Assembly: GCF_900110835.1 (NCBI RefSeq)
Contig: NZ_FOJG01000001.1
Coordinates: forward strand, 2,387,499 to 2,451,498
Origin: Chitinophaga arvensicola
GTDB lineage: Bacteria > Bacteroidota > Bacteroidia > Chitinophagales > Chitinophagaceae
DNA length: 64,000 bases
Reading direction: 5' to 3'
The translations under genes were made by a program, and so were the position numbers. Below are positions 18,736-28,709 of this stretch, one piece after another. Numbering within the stretch: the stretch's first letter is position 1; each line of letters opens with the position of its first letter. Under the pieces are notes generated by a model, which was not told where the DNA came from, searched no databases, and saw nothing but the letters and a program-made list of their open reading frames with translations.

Positions 18736-19179
18736 CTTGTAATTATTTTATGGGTACTGTCGAAGGTTTTTGGTTTTTCTATTTGGGGTCAGCATCTTGA
18801 AATCCTCACTTCTCTCTCCCACAAATCTGTTTCAACATTTCTGTTTCCTAAAATCCATACGCTCAGGATTACAAATGTAAGCATCCGGTTAAGGGATGGA
18901 AGATATAGTTTTCAACAGGTGTGGAAAAGATATACAACTTTAATGGGAGTATAGTGGCATCGCGTGTTTCACGGGTTTTGCACCTTGTGCATATGCAATA
19001 TCCTTGGCATGTGAAAAATTCCCCCGGAAAAGTTGGCTTATATGATAATTTTTTACCTGTTAAGCCTAAACGCATGATGGTCAATACAAAAATGTCCCGG
19101 AAAATTTTTTGTTAAAAAGTTCCGCTTTCGTAGATATATATGCGTTAATTTTTCATATTTACATTTTTAAGCTTGTCAT
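18736..19179. other. Divergent intergenic region of nrdB and the ABC transporter
   Basis: These 444 bases hold no convincing gene; a 64-residue plus-strand frame at 18921-19115 lacks any recognisable feature. It must contain the promoters of nrdBA (minus) and of the ABC genes (plus). A TAnnTTTG box for nrdB and two AAGATATA-containing words are annotated separately. TACATTTT at 19160-19167 is a weak -7 candidate for the ABC genes. Confidence 0.5.
18872..18879 (-). promoter_or_regulatory. Candidate -7 box of the nrdBA promoter
   Basis: The minus strand reads TACATTTG, an exact TAnnTTTG match, about 137 bases upstream of the nrdB start. No TTTG is seen 19-21 bases further up. Instead the first of two AGATATA words (18901, 18928) begins where the -33 element would be, which would fit an operator overlapping the promoter. 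Confidence 0.4.
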
Positions 19180-19821
19180 ATGCCCGAACCGGTTATTGCC
19201 CTCCGTGAGGTGAAGAAGAACTATCAGGATGTAAACATCCTGGATATTGCCCGACTGGAGCTGCCAGCCGGCATCTACTGGCTGCAGGGCGAGAACGGCG
19301 CAGGTAAAACCACCTGTATGAAAGTGATGGCCGGCCTGATCCCCTTCAAAGGAGAGATCCTGCTCCAGGACAACGTGAGCAGCCGCCAGCACCCGGTACA
19401 ATTCCGCCGCCTGATCAATTATGCTGAAGCCGAACCCTTTTACCCTTCTTTCCTGACAGGCCGCGACTTGCTGGAACTATACCTCCGTACAAAAGGAGGC
19501 GACCCGGAACAGATCCGCGCCATCAGCGAAAAACTGGGCGTACATGTCTTTGTGAATAACCCGGTGAGCAGTTATTCCAGCGGTATGCTGAAAAAACTGT
19601 CCCTGCTGCTGGCTTTCACCGGTAACCCCGCACTCATCCTGCTCGATGAACCACTGATCACCATAGATACCCGCGCACTGGCTGTTTTATACGATCTGAT
19701 CCGTGAATACAACGCCAAAGGCGTATCTTTTATTATCACTTCCCACCAACCACTGGATGCGGAAGAAGTAACCATTACGGGCACACTGAAAGTAGCTCAT
19801 AAAAACATTACGCTCAATTAA
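19180..19821 (+). CDS. ABC transporter ATP-binding protein
   Basis: A 213-residue ATPase with Walker A GENGAGKTT (residues about 39-47), signature YSSGMLKKLSLL in place of LSGGQ, Walker B ALILLDEP and the switch His in SFIITSHQP. It resembles the stand-alone ATPases of type-2 exporters. The next gene starts two bases after its stop and encodes a multi-spanning membrane protein, so the two form one transporter. Substrate is unknown. The relaxed signature (SSGM) is common in this sub-group. Confidence 0.92.
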   Translation: MPEPVIALREVKKNYQDVNILDIARLELPAGIYWLQGENGAGKTTCMKVMAGLIPFKGEILLQDNVSSRQHPVQFRRLINYAEAEPFYPSFLTGRDLLELYLRTKGGDPEQIRAISEKLGVHVFVNNPVSSYSSGMLKKLSLLLAFTGNPALILLDEPLITIDTRALAVLYDLIREYNAKGVSFIITSHQPLDAEEVTITGTLKVAHKNITLN

Positions 19822-19822
19822 T

Positions 19823-20950
19823 ATGCGTACCACCTCCGCTATACTCAGTAAAATATTTACCCGTCGCTTCTATGTGCAGAATACGGGCTTTTTCCTTGTG
19901 CTGTTCTATTTACTTTTCGGCGTGGTAAATGGCGCTAACCTGCTCGCCTATCATAAAGGTCTGCTGCTCGGATTCCTTGGTAATTATAGTTTCCTGTTCC
20001 TGGTACTCCTGCTGTGGACTTCCTACGCCCTGAAATGCGTGGGCTTTATCCTCAAAACATTCCAGACCCAGGGATATGATTTCCTGTATCCTACTATGGG
20101 CAGTATTGATAAAGCCACCCGGCGCGGCATCTGGTTCCGGCTGCATACCGCTATTTATATGCCGGTGCTGGTGTATGCCGGTATCGCAGTAGTGATCGCT
20201 ATTCAGCATCAGTTTTATATATCTGCCGTAATTGTGGCGGTACTCAATATTGCCAATTGCATATGGCCGTTGAGGTTATATGAAAGGAAACTGGAACAAC
20301 CGGATGTGATTTTCTTTACCGGTCACCTGCAACGCTGGCTCAACCAACACTTTACCAAACCACCGGTATTGTATTTCCTGTATGAACTGCTGACGAATTT
20401 TCCGAGGCGCATTGTGAGTACGAAAATATTTTCCGCCGCTATCCTCTGGCTTACTTTCCTGATCATGACAAGGGGAGAATATTTTGATCTGCGCGGACTG
20501 CAGATTGGCGTCATGGTGAGTGTGCTTACGCATATGCAGCTGATGGTGCATCACCGCGCATTCGACGATACGTATCTCAATTTCATGGAAAACCTGCCCA
20601 TCAGGTTAGTGACCCACTACCTGCGGCTCATCGGTGTATATGTTATTTTATTTTTACCGGAGATGATCATCATTACCGTGAATGCATATACGAAAACGAC
20701 GCCCTGGGGTTTAGTCACGGTTTTCTGCACGGCATTATCATTACTGATCCTTTTCCGGGTGATGCTGTTCTTCCCGAAAATGAATCCGGAGAAGCATGTA
20801 CGTAATACCATGCTTACTTCTTTTATCGTATTGTTCATGGTACTCGGACATTATGAATGGCCGGCTATCCTGTTGTTACAGGCAGCATCGGCCATTATTT
20901 TCTTTGTAAAATACCGTCAGTACGAACCTTATATTGAATCGGCGTCGTAG
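19823..20950 (+). CDS. Membrane protein, probable permease partner of the ABC ATPase
   Basis: A 375-residue protein with many hydrophobic segments, for example FFLVLFYLLFGVVNGANLLAY, YSFLFLVLLLWTSYALKC, VLVYAGIAVVIAIQ and LIGVYVILFLPEMIIITV; about nine or ten helices in all. No catalytic motif is seen. It follows the ATPase with two bases between stop and start, strongly suggesting translational coupling and a single complex. No defined permease family is recognised. Its last 22 bases overlap the 3' end of the convergent FMN reductase gene. Confidence 0.75.
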   Translation: MRTTSAILSKIFTRRFYVQNTGFFLVLFYLLFGVVNGANLLAYHKGLLLGFLGNYSFLFLVLLLWTSYALKCVGFILKTFQTQGYDFLYPTMGSIDKATRRGIWFRLHTAIYMPVLVYAGIAVVIAIQHQFYISAVIVAVLNIANCIWPLRLYERKLEQPDVIFFTGHLQRWLNQHFTKPPVLYFLYELLTNFPRRIVSTKIFSAAILWLTFLIMTRGEYFDLRGLQIGVMVSVLTHMQLMVHHRAFDDTYLNFMENLPIRLVTHYLRLIGVYVILFLPEMIIITVNAYTKTTPWGLVTVFCTALSLLILFRVMLFFPKMNPEKHVRNTMLTSFIVLFMVLGHYEWPAILLLQAASAIIFFVKYRQYEPYIESAS

Positions 20951-21507
20951 CCCAGTTTATCACTCAGCTTTGCGAGTGAAATCAGTAGCTGCGGCAATTG
21001 TTTGATCAGGAATTCATCTGTAAGATTACCGGATGCATCAAATTTATGCTGCGCACTGCCTATCATGATTTCGGGTTTGTTGATCACAAATGCATTCAGA
21101 AATACCATGATCTGCCGCAGGTGATACTGCATTCTCGCGGTACCGATCTGTCCCTGCGATGCCCCCATAATCGCCACCGCTTTTCCGCTGAAAGGTTTGT
21201 CGGCATGACGGGATACCACGTCTATCGCGTTTTTCAGCGCACCGGGCACTGAGTAGTTATACTCCGGCGATACAATGATCACGCCATCGGCTTCTTTAAT
21301 TTTGTGTACCAGTGGCGCCACTTCTTCCGGTAATTGCTCTGTATGCAGGTCTGCATTGTACATCGGAATCTTGTCAAAAAACACCTGCTCCACTGTGATA
21401 TTGGAAGGAGCATGTTGTTGCAGCGCTTTCAGCGCCATCGTATTGTAGGAACCTTTTCTCAGACTGCCGGAGATGGCAATGAAATGATAGTGTTTTTCGC
21501 CAGACAT
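20929..21507 (-). CDS. NADPH-dependent FMN reductase family protein
   Basis: A 192-residue flavodoxin-fold oxidoreductase. The phosphate-binding loop is ISGSLRKGSYN (residues about 12-22), followed by VIVSPEYNYSVPGALKNAID and IMGASQGQIGTARMQ, all typical of the SsuE/ChrR/azoreductase group that reduces FMN, quinones, chromate or azo dyes with NAD(P)H. Length is normal. It lies 18 bases downstream of the 517-residue gene on the same strand and is probably co-transcribed. Physiological substrate is unknown. Confidence 0.9.
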   Translation of the reverse strand: MSGEKHYHFIAISGSLRKGSYNTMALKALQQHAPSNITVEQVFFDKIPMYNADLHTEQLPEEVAPLVHKIKEADGVIIVSPEYNYSVPGALKNAIDVVSRHADKPFSGKAVAIMGASQGQIGTARMQYHLRQIMVFLNAFVINKPEIMIGSAQHKFDASGNLTDEFLIKQLPQLLISLAKLSDKLGYDADSI

Positions 21508-21525
21508 ACGCGCTATGGTTTTATG

Positions 21526-23079
21526 TTAGATACGTTTTTCCTTATTCACAAATTTGCGGTGAATGACTTCCTGCACCGGTATGCTCTCAATCTTACTTTC
21601 CAGCCAGGAAATAATATCCAGGTAGAGGAAGGAACGGCGCTCATAAGGATCTTCTGAAATTTGTTCCAGCCGGTCTTTCAGGTCTACGAACGCACTGCGT
21701 AAAGCTTTGGGATTCGCATAAATGTAGCGGCGCAGGAACTTCATGATTTCTTCCATCACCAGCCCGAGATCTTTATGTTTGGAGATGAAGTGATACACAG
21801 ATTTGATCAGGTATTCCACCAGGCTGTAGTTCTCCAGTTCATAATGCGCAATGAGGTGCAGGATACGGGCGAAGCATTGTATATCTGCCCGCAGGTTACC
21901 GATTTTTAAATTGATGATTTTATTGAGATAGACAATGGCTTTGCTGTTATCACCGCTACCAAAATACAAACAGGCTATCTTGTAATAGAATACCAGCACC
22001 CGGTGCTGATCTATTTTCAATGTATGCCGGCTGATCTCCGTTTCCAGTTCGGGCACCATTTCCAAACCCTGGCTGAACGTGCCTTCCAGGAAGTAGCGGT
22101 TGATCTTCGCGGTATACAGGTACACAAAAGCAGACGTGCGGGTATTCTCATGAAAATTGTCCTGGTTATCCCGGATAAAGTCTTCCAGGTCGATCAGCGC
22201 TGCTTTGAACTTCTCAAAATTGGAAGTGTAGAAATGCGCCGTGAGCAGGTTGTGCTGGGCTTTGATGAATAAGTCCATATCCGTTTGCTGTAACGACGGA
22301 TACTTTTTGAACAGGTCCACCCATTTCTGGGTGTAGCGGTAATACATCACAAAGTCCTGCAGGATATAGTAATACCAGCTGGATGCCTGGTACATATACA
22401 CCTTTTCATAAAAGCTCATGTGAACATGCTGCAGTGGCGGTAACTGGCTTTCGAAGAAAGATTTCACCATTTCGGCGTCCCTTTCGTTGCGGGCATGGCC
22501 CAGTTTCAGGTACAGGCCGTACATCCGCAGGGAAAGGGTAGAGAGGCGGCTGATGTTGGTCAGCTGCTGTTCTATTTGGCGGGACTCCGCACTCAGCACT
22601 TCCGCCCGGTTTTCCAGGCTGCGGGTAATATGCCGGGATTCTATCAGCTTTTCAAACTCCACAATCTCGTAGGTGAGCATCACCTCTTCCTGCTCCAGGG
22701 CCATGGTTTTGGCCTTGGCCAGAATTTTCAGGCTCTGGTTGTATAATCCTTTATTGTAAAGTACCCGTGCATGATCCAGCTGCTCCCGCAGGTCGATCAG
22801 GGGGTCTTTTTGTTTATATAGCTGCCGCAGGCTGGATAACAGGTGTTTGTAAAGATGTGCTTTTACATTCGACAGCTGCTGCTTTTTGATATCGGTGATT
22901 TTCTTCAGTATCTGCTCCTCATCGTAGTCTTTCATCTTGTCCAGCGTAGTGAACAATTGGATGAAAAGCACGTCCTCCTTGGTATTGTTTTTATTAAACG
23001 CCAGCTGAAAACTGCGCTTTTCGGCTTTTGTTAAGGTTTTTATTAATATGAATAAAGCATCACTTTGGCTGTTGGGCAT
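21526..23079 (-). CDS. Conserved alpha-helical protein of unknown function (TPR-like)
   Basis: A 517-residue cytoplasmic protein without signal peptide. Sequence is almost wholly helical, with repeated pairs such as LDHARVLYNKGLYNQSLKI, FYYKIACLYFGSGDNSKAIV and LHLIAHYELENYSLVEYLIK that look like degenerate tetratricopeptide repeats. The N-terminus (LFILIKTLTKAEKRSFQLAF) is distinctive. I know no assigned function for proteins of this type. It precedes the FMN reductase gene. A TAnnTTTG box (TAAATTTG) stands about 78 bases upstream of its start. Confidence 0.7.
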   Translation of the reverse strand: MPNSQSDALFILIKTLTKAEKRSFQLAFNKNNTKEDVLFIQLFTTLDKMKDYDEEQILKKITDIKKQQLSNVKAHLYKHLLSSLRQLYKQKDPLIDLREQLDHARVLYNKGLYNQSLKILAKAKTMALEQEEVMLTYEIVEFEKLIESRHITRSLENRAEVLSAESRQIEQQLTNISRLSTLSLRMYGLYLKLGHARNERDAEMVKSFFESQLPPLQHVHMSFYEKVYMYQASSWYYYILQDFVMYYRYTQKWVDLFKKYPSLQQTDMDLFIKAQHNLLTAHFYTSNFEKFKAALIDLEDFIRDNQDNFHENTRTSAFVYLYTAKINRYFLEGTFSQGLEMVPELETEISRHTLKIDQHRVLVFYYKIACLYFGSGDNSKAIVYLNKIINLKIGNLRADIQCFARILHLIAHYELENYSLVEYLIKSVYHFISKHKDLGLVMEEIMKFLRRYIYANPKALRSAFVDLKDRLEQISEDPYERRSFLYLDIISWLESKIESIPVQEVIHRKFVNKEKRI

Positions 23080-23156
23080 CGTTAATAAAGTCTTGTAAAT
23101 TATTGATAAACAATGTTTTAATGTATATCTGAGGCGTTTAAAGGTTGTAATTAAAG

Positions 23157-23164
23157 CAAATTTA
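23157..23164 (-). promoter_or_regulatory. Candidate -7 box for the TPR-like/FMN reductase operon
   Basis: The minus strand reads TAAATTTG, an exact TAnnTTTG. No clear -33 TTTG is found. It is 78 bases upstream of the start codon. Confidence 0.4.
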
Positions 23165-23191
23165 GCGATATGGCAATTAATTAATGACCAT

Positions 23192-23199
23192 TAGATTTG
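23192..23199 (+). promoter_or_regulatory. Candidate -7 box of the leucine operon
   Basis: TAGATTTG is an exact TAnnTTTG match 33 bases before the leuC start. The -33 element is poor (TATG at the 19-base spacing). There is no room for a leader peptide attenuator between this box and leuC. Confidence 0.45.
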
Positions 23200-23232
23200 A
23201 AGGTATAAACAATTATAAAAGGAAGCAAAAGG

Positions 23233-24633
23233 ATGGGAAAAACGTTATTTGATAAAATCTGGGATGGCCACATAGTGGTGAGCAAGCCGGGGCATCCCGA
23301 TGCAGTGTACATCAACACGCACTTTATTCACGAGGTGACGAGCCCCCAGGCATTTGACGGGTTGCGGAAGCGGGGTATCCCGGTATTCCGTCCGGCTAAA
23401 ACCCGGGCTACCGCAGATCACAACGTACCAACCTTACACCAGGACCAGCCCATTAAGGAAGCATTGAGCCGCCACCAGGTGGAAATGCTGACAAAAAATA
23501 CCAGCGAATTCGGGGTAGAACTGTATGGTCTGGGCCATCGTTTTCAGGGTATTGTGCATGTGATCGGACCAGAGCTGGGCATCACCCTGCCGGGTATGAC
23601 CATCGTGTGCGGCGACAGCCACACCAGTACCCATGGTGCTTTTGGCGCCGTGGCCTTCGGTATCGGTACCTCCGAAGTGGAACAGGTACTGGCCACCCAG
23701 TGTATCCTGCAATACAAGCCTAAGCGGATGAAGATCGAAGTGAACGGGAAATTGGGCAAGGGCGTACTCTCGAAAGACATTATTCTTTATATCATCTCCC
23801 AAATATCCGCTTCCGGTGCTACCGGCTACTTTGTGGAATATGCGGGGGAAGCTATCCGCAGTCTCAGTATGGAGGCGCGCATGACCATCTGCAACATGAG
23901 CATCGAAATGGGTGCCCGTGGTGGATTGATAGCACCAGACGACATCACCTTCGATTATATCAAAGGCCGTGAATTTGCTCCGAAAGGAGCCGATTGGGAT
24001 AAATCCCTGGAATACTGGAAAACCCTGTACTCCGACAACGACGCCGAATTCGATACCGTACTCACCTTCGATGCCGCCGATATTGAACCACAGATCACCT
24101 ATGGTACCAATCCCGGTATGGGCATGGGCGTAACCCGCCACATCCCGGCACTGGATCAGCTGGAAGAGAAAGAAAGACCTTCTTTCAAAAAATCACTTGA
24201 ATACATGGACCTGCAACCCGGCGCTGAACTGCTGGGCAAAAAAGTGGATTACGTATTCATTGGCAGCTGCACCAACTCCCGTATCGAAGATTTACGCCTC
24301 GTGGCCGATTTCGTGAAAGGACGGCACAAAGCAGATGATGTAGTGGTATGGATCGTTCCCGGTTCCAAACAGGTAGAAGCCCAGGCCCAGGAAGAGGGGA
24401 TCGACAAGATCTTCGCCGAAGCCGGTTTCCAGCTGCGTGAACCCGGTTGCTCTGCCTGCCTGGCCATGAACGAAGACAAAGTGCCGGCCGGTATGTACTG
24501 CATCTCTACCTCCAACCGCAACTTCGAAGGCCGCCAGGGACCGAACGCCCGCACCTTCCTCGCCAGTCCGCTTACCGCCGCCGCCGCTGCCATTACCGGC
24601 AGGGTAACCGATGTGAGGGAACTGCTGGGGTAA
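23233..24633 (+). CDS. leuC: 3-isopropylmalate dehydratase large subunit
   Basis: LeuC with LeuD isomerises 2-isopropylmalate to 3-isopropylmalate through isopropylmaleate, using a 4Fe-4S cluster. The 466-residue protein is of normal length. Cluster ligands are seen in IGSCTNSR (one Cys) and GCSACLAMN (two Cys), and the active-site block [14 protein letters not shown] is intact. It is first gene of the leucine operon, but its usual neighbour leuD is separated from it by a methyltransferase gene. Confidence 0.97.
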   Translation: MGKTLFDKIWDGHIVVSKPGHPDAVYINTHFIHEVTSPQAFDGLRKRGIPVFRPAKTRATADHNVPTLHQDQPIKEALSRHQVEMLTKNTSEFGVELYGLGHRFQGIVHVIGPELGITLPGMTIVCGDSHTSTHGAFGAVAFGIGTSEVEQVLATQCILQYKPKRMKIEVNGKLGKGVLSKDIILYIISQISASGATGYFVEYAGEAIRSLSMEARMTICNMSIEMGARGGLIAPDDITFDYIKGREFAPKGADWDKSLEYWKTLYSDNDAEFDTVLTFDAADIEPQITYGTNPGMGMGVTRHIPALDQLEEKERPSFKKSLEYMDLQPGAELLGKKVDYVFIGSCTNSRIEDLRLVADFVKGRHKADDVVVWIVPGSKQVEAQAQEEGIDKIFAEAGFQLREPGCSACLAMNEDKVPAGMYCISTSNRNFEGRQGPNARTFLASPLTAAAAAITGRVTDVRELLG

Positions 24634-24681
24634 AAAGAACGGATGGGAAACACAAATGCTTAACGCTAAAAGCCTACTGCT

Positions 24682-25434
24682 ATGTCTGATCAATGGAATG
24701 CCGACTTATATAAAGAAAAACACGCCTTCGTGTTTGAATATGGTAACAGCCTGATAGATTGGTTACAACCACAATCCGGTGAACAGATCCTCGATCTGGG
24801 CTGCGGTACCGGCGAACTGACAGCACAGCTGGCACAGAAAGGAGCCATCGTTACCGGGATAGACGCTTCCGCCGCTATGGTGGAAAGCGCCCGCCAGCAC
24901 TTCCCGGATATTACCTTTGAAGTACACGACGCCACCACTTTCTCCCTGCCCCAACAATTTGATGGCATCTTCTCCAATGCTACCCTCCACTGGGTGCGCG
25001 AAAAGGAAAAAGCCATCAGCAGGATGTACGCCCAGCTGAAAAAAGGCGGCCGCCTGGTCATTGAAATGGGAGGTAAAGGAAATGTACAACAGATCCTGAC
25101 CTACCTGGAAAAAGCCATGCAGCAACGCGGATATACCTACGAACCATTCTGGTACTTTCCTTCTCCTGCAGAATATACTACCCTGCTGGAAAAGGCAGGT
25201 TTTAAAATAGACCGGGTACACTTTTTTGACCGTCCGTCGAAACTGGTGGATCCGGCTACCGGCATCAGCGACTGGCTGGAGATGTTTGGCGCTCACTTTT
25301 TTGGCAGCATTCCCGAAAAAGATAAGAACGCTATCCTGGAACAGGTGCAGCATGAACTGGCGCCACAGCTGATGAAAGACGGTGAGCTGTATGCGGATTA
25401 CGTCCGCCTGAGAGTAGCCGCCACAAAAATTTAA
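24682..25434 (+). CDS. Class I SAM methyltransferase, trans-aconitate methyltransferase-like
   Basis: A 250-residue methyltransferase. Motif I is [15 protein letters not shown] (residues about 36-50), motif [13 protein letters not shown], and [13 protein letters not shown] matches the SNAxLxW block of the Tam (trans-aconitate methyltransferase) group, where it lies close to the acid substrate. It sits between leuC and leuD, 48 bases after leuC and 14 bases before leuD, on the same strand and with similar composition, so it appears to belong to the operon. By analogy with yeast Tmt1, which methylates trans-aconitate and 3-isopropylmalate, the likely substrate is an isopropylmalate-type acid; that is inference. 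A generic methyltransferase carried along is the alternative. Confidence 0.8.
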   Translation: MSDQWNADLYKEKHAFVFEYGNSLIDWLQPQSGEQILDLGCGTGELTAQLAQKGAIVTGIDASAAMVESARQHFPDITFEVHDATTFSLPQQFDGIFSNATLHWVREKEKAISRMYAQLKKGGRLVIEMGGKGNVQQILTYLEKAMQQRGYTYEPFWYFPSPAEYTTLLEKAGFKIDRVHFFDRPSKLVDPATGISDWLEMFGAHFFGSIPEKDKNAILEQVQHELAPQLMKDGELYADYVRLRVAATKI

Positions 25435-25448
25435 ACTGTAAAATCATC

Positions 25449-26048
25449 ATGAGTAAAATATTTCAACACCTCGTTTCTTCTGCGGTACCTGTACCCATCG
25501 AAAATATAGACACCGATCAGATCATCCCGGCACGCTTTCTGAAAGCCACCACCAGAGACGGTTTTGGAGAAAATCTGTTCCGCGACTGGCGCTATGAAGC
25601 AGATAACACACCCAAGCCGGATTTCGTGATGAACAATCCCATCTACAGTGGACAGATCCTGGTAGGAGGCAAAAACTTTGGTTGCGGCTCCTCCCGTGAA
25701 CACGCCGCCTGGGCCATCGCCGATGCCGGCTTTAAAGTAGTAGTGAGCAGCTTCTTTGCAGATATCTTCAAGAATAACGCCCTCAATACTTTTATCCTGC
25801 CTATCCAGGTATCAGAAGATTTCCTGGACCAGATCTTCACCGCCATTGAAGCCGATCCGAAAGCACAGCTGGAAGTAGACCTGGAAAACCAGTTCATTAA
25901 GATTGTGAGCACCGGCGCCAGGGAAAATTTCGATATCAACCAGTACAAGAAAACCTGTCTGCTGAACGGATACGATGATATCGATTACCTGCTGAGTCTC
26001 CGGAAAGAAATTGAACAATACGAAACCACAAGAACATATAATTTCTAA
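25449..26048 (+). CDS. leuD: 3-isopropylmalate dehydratase small subunit
   Basis: LeuD is the swivel domain that completes the LeuC active site. The 199-residue protein has the early [12 protein letters not shown] block and the [13 protein letters not shown] loop that contacts substrate. Length is normal for the LeuD type paired with a separate LeuC. It follows the methyltransferase gene by 14 bases and precedes leuB by 37 bases. Confidence 0.97.
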   Translation: MSKIFQHLVSSAVPVPIENIDTDQIIPARFLKATTRDGFGENLFRDWRYEADNTPKPDFVMNNPIYSGQILVGGKNFGCGSSREHAAWAIADAGFKVVVSSFFADIFKNNALNTFILPIQVSEDFLDQIFTAIEADPKAQLEVDLENQFIKIVSTGARENFDINQYKKTCLLNGYDDIDYLLSLRKEIEQYETTRTYNF

Positions 26049-26085
26049 CATCAAACCAGCTAAATACTAAAAGCTACACACAAAT

Positions 26086-27165
26086 ATGGGCGTTGAGAAG
26101 AAAATACTAGTTATACCCGGAGATGGGATCGGACAGGAAGTGACGGCATGGGGACAAAAGGTGCTGATGGCCATAGCCAAAAACTATCATCACACATTTA
26201 CCTTTGAAGAAGGGATCATGGGCCACGTAGCCATCGAAGCTACCGGTGATCCACTACCGGAAGAAACATTGCAGAAAGCAAGAAATTCCGATGCTATCCT
26301 GTTCGGCGCTATCGGTCATGCTAAATACGATAACGATCCTACCCTGAAAGTAAGACCAGAACAAGGTTTGCTGAAAATCAGGAAGGAGCTCGGATTGTAT
26401 GCCAATCTTCGCCCCATCAAACTGTTTGATGAACTGCTGGAAGCTTCCAGCATTAAGCCTGAAATATTACGCGGTTCAGATATCCTGTTTTTCCGGGAGC
26501 TGACCGGGGATGTATACTTTGGTGAAAAGATCAGAACAGCCGATCGTAACACCGCGTCTGATCTGATGATCTATCACCGTTATGAAGTAGAACGTATTGC
26601 CCGCAAAGCTTACGATGCTGCGCGTACCCGCCGCAAGAAACTCTGCTCTGTTGATAAGGCCAACGTACTCGAAGCCAGCCGTCTGTGGAGAGAAGTAGTA
26701 CAGGAAGTAGCCAAAGAATACCCTGATGTGGAAACAGAACATATGTTTATCGATAACGCAGCCATGCAGCTGATCAAAGATCCGAAACGCTTTGATGTGG
26801 TAGTAACCGGCAACCTGTTTGGTGATATCCTCACTGATGAGGCTTCCCAGATCGCCGGCTCCATGGGGATGCTCGCTTCTGCCTCTATCGGCGACAGCAC
26901 CGGGTTCTTTGAACCTATCCACGGATCTGCGCACGACATTGCCGGTAAGGGCATTGCCAACCCGCTGGCTTCTATTTTATCTGTAGCCCTGATGCTGGAT
27001 ATTTCCTTCGGCCTGAAAACAGAATCACAGCGTGTGATCAAAGCCGTGGAAGCTACACTCAGACAAGGTTTCAGGACAATGGATATCGCGAACAAACACA
27101 CCGAGAACCATTGTATTATGGGCACTGACGCCATGGGCGCCAAAGTATTAGAGAACCTGAATTAA
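26086..27165 (+). CDS. leuB: 3-isopropylmalate dehydrogenase
   Basis: LeuB oxidises and decarboxylates 3-isopropylmalate to 2-oxoisocaproate with NAD. The 359-residue protein shows the decarboxylating dehydrogenase pattern: PGDGIGQEV near the start, the arginine-rich substrate site VRPEQGLLKIRKELGLYANL, the metal-binding aspartates in TGNLFGDILTDEASQIAGS and the NAD site HGSAHDIAGKGIANP. The last distinguishes LeuB from isocitrate dehydrogenase. Fourth gene of the operon. Confidence 0.96.
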   Translation: MGVEKKILVIPGDGIGQEVTAWGQKVLMAIAKNYHHTFTFEEGIMGHVAIEATGDPLPEETLQKARNSDAILFGAIGHAKYDNDPTLKVRPEQGLLKIRKELGLYANLRPIKLFDELLEASSIKPEILRGSDILFFRELTGDVYFGEKIRTADRNTASDLMIYHRYEVERIARKAYDAARTRRKKLCSVDKANVLEASRLWREVVQEVAKEYPDVETEHMFIDNAAMQLIKDPKRFDVVVTGNLFGDILTDEASQIAGSMGMLASASIGDSTGFFEPIHGSAHDIAGKGIANPLASILSVALMLDISFGLKTESQRVIKAVEATLRQGFRTMDIANKHTENHCIMGTDAMGAKVLENLN

Positions 27166-27191
27166 TCATTCAATAAAATTATTACACTATC

Positions 27192-28697
27192 ATGGATAAA
27201 AATCGTGTATACGTCTTTGATACCACCTTGCGTGACGGAGAACAGGTCCCTGGCTGTCAGCTGACCACTGTAGAAAAAATTGAGGTAGCAAAGAAACTCG
27301 AAGCATTAGGCGTGGACATCATCGAAGCAGGTTTCCCGATTTCCAGCCCGGGCGATTTTCAGAGCGTGGTGGAAATATCCAAAGCCGTTACAGAACCGGT
27401 TATTTGTGCGTTAACCCGTGCCAATACCAAAGATATAGATGCAGCTGCAGACGCATTGCGTTTTGCAAAACGTGGCCGTATTCATACCGGTATCGGATCT
27501 TCCGATATGCACATCAAATATAAATTCAACAGTACCCGCGATGAAATACTGGAGCGTGCCGTAGCCGCTGTGAAATATGCCCGCAAGTTTACTGATGATA
27601 TCGAATTTTATGCAGAAGATGCCGGCCGCGCAGACAATGAATACCTGGCCCGCATGATCGAAGCCGTGATTGCGGCCGGTGCTACCACCGTGAACATCCC
27701 GGATACCAACGGTTACTGCCTGCCCGATCAGTACGGTGCAAAAATAAAATACCTGGTTGATCACGTTTCCAACATCGATAAAGCCATTATTTCTGTTCAC
27801 TGCCATAATGATCTCGGTCTGGCTACCGCCAACACCATTGCCGGTGTAATGAATGGCGCCCGCCAGGTGGAATGTACGATCAACGGTATCGGAGAGCGTG
27901 CTGGTAATACTTCCCTGGAGGAAGTAGCCATGATCCTGAAAACGCATCATGCTTTGGGTTATCATACGCAGATCAACTCAAAAGGGATCTATGAAATCAG
28001 TAATCTCGTAGAAACCATGATGCACATGCCGGTACAGCCTAACAAAGCCATTGTGGGCCGTAACGCTTTTGCACACAGCTCCGGTATTCACCAGGATGGC
28101 GTGCTGAAACACCGCGAAAACTACGAAATCCTGAACCCGGAAGATGTAGGGATCAATTCCAACTCTATTATCCTGACTGCCCGCAGCGGCCGTCATGCCC
28201 TGAAACATCACTTATCACGACTGGGTTATAACCTGGAAAGAGTAAACATCGATGAAGTGTACCAACGCTTCCTGCTGATGGCAGATACCAAAAAGGAAAT
28301 TACCGATGCGGATCTGCTGGAACTGATGGGAGATGGAGATGCCAAAACCTACGACGATAATGCGATCAAAGTAACATTGCTGCAGGTGGTGTGTGGAGAT
28401 CCGCTGCGTCCGATGGCGACGGTGAAACTGCGGATTAATGGCGAAGAAAGAGAAGCCAGTGCTGCAGGTAACGGCCCGGTAAATGCTACCATCAACGCGA
28501 TTCATAATATTATCAAAGATGATATCGAACTGGATGAATTCAACATTCAATCCATGCGCGGTGGCAGTGATGATGTCAGCAAAGTAAATATGCGTGTAAA
28601 ACACAACGGCCAGTCGTATTACGGTTTCGGTATTTCCACCGATATCGTGAATGCTTCTGTGCATGCGTATGTGGATGCACTGAACAAAATATACTAG
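27192..28697 (+). CDS. leuA: 2-isopropylmalate synthase
   Basis: LeuA condenses acetyl-CoA with 2-oxoisovalerate, the first committed step to leucine. The 501-residue protein starts with the HMGL-like TIM barrel ([16 protein letters not shown]), has the metal site [12 protein letters not shown] and the glycine-rich [14 protein letters not shown], and ends with the LeuA dimer domain (residues about 390-501) that gives leucine feedback inhibition. It is last in the operon although first in the pathway. A terminator follows 12 bases later. Confidence 0.96.
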   Translation: MDKNRVYVFDTTLRDGEQVPGCQLTTVEKIEVAKKLEALGVDIIEAGFPISSPGDFQSVVEISKAVTEPVICALTRANTKDIDAAADALRFAKRGRIHTGIGSSDMHIKYKFNSTRDEILERAVAAVKYARKFTDDIEFYAEDAGRADNEYLARMIEAVIAAGATTVNIPDTNGYCLPDQYGAKIKYLVDHVSNIDKAIISVHCHNDLGLATANTIAGVMNGARQVECTINGIGERAGNTSLEEVAMILKTHHALGYHTQINSKGIYEISNLVETMMHMPVQPNKAIVGRNAFAHSSGIHQDGVLKHRENYEILNPEDVGINSNSIILTARSGRHALKHHLSRLGYNLERVNIDEVYQRFLLMADTKKEITDADLLELMGDGDAKTYDDNAIKVTLLQVVCGDPLRPMATVKLRINGEEREASAAGNGPVNATINAIHNIIKDDIELDEFNIQSMRGGSDDVSKVNMRVKHNGQSYYGFGISTDIVNASVHAYVDALNKIY

Positions 28698-28709
28698 TAT
28701 AATTTTCTG

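Noticed and set aside
18921..19115. 64-residue frame in the nrdB/ABC intergenic region
   Set aside because: No signal, domain or good start context; it overlaps the probable nrdB promoter region.
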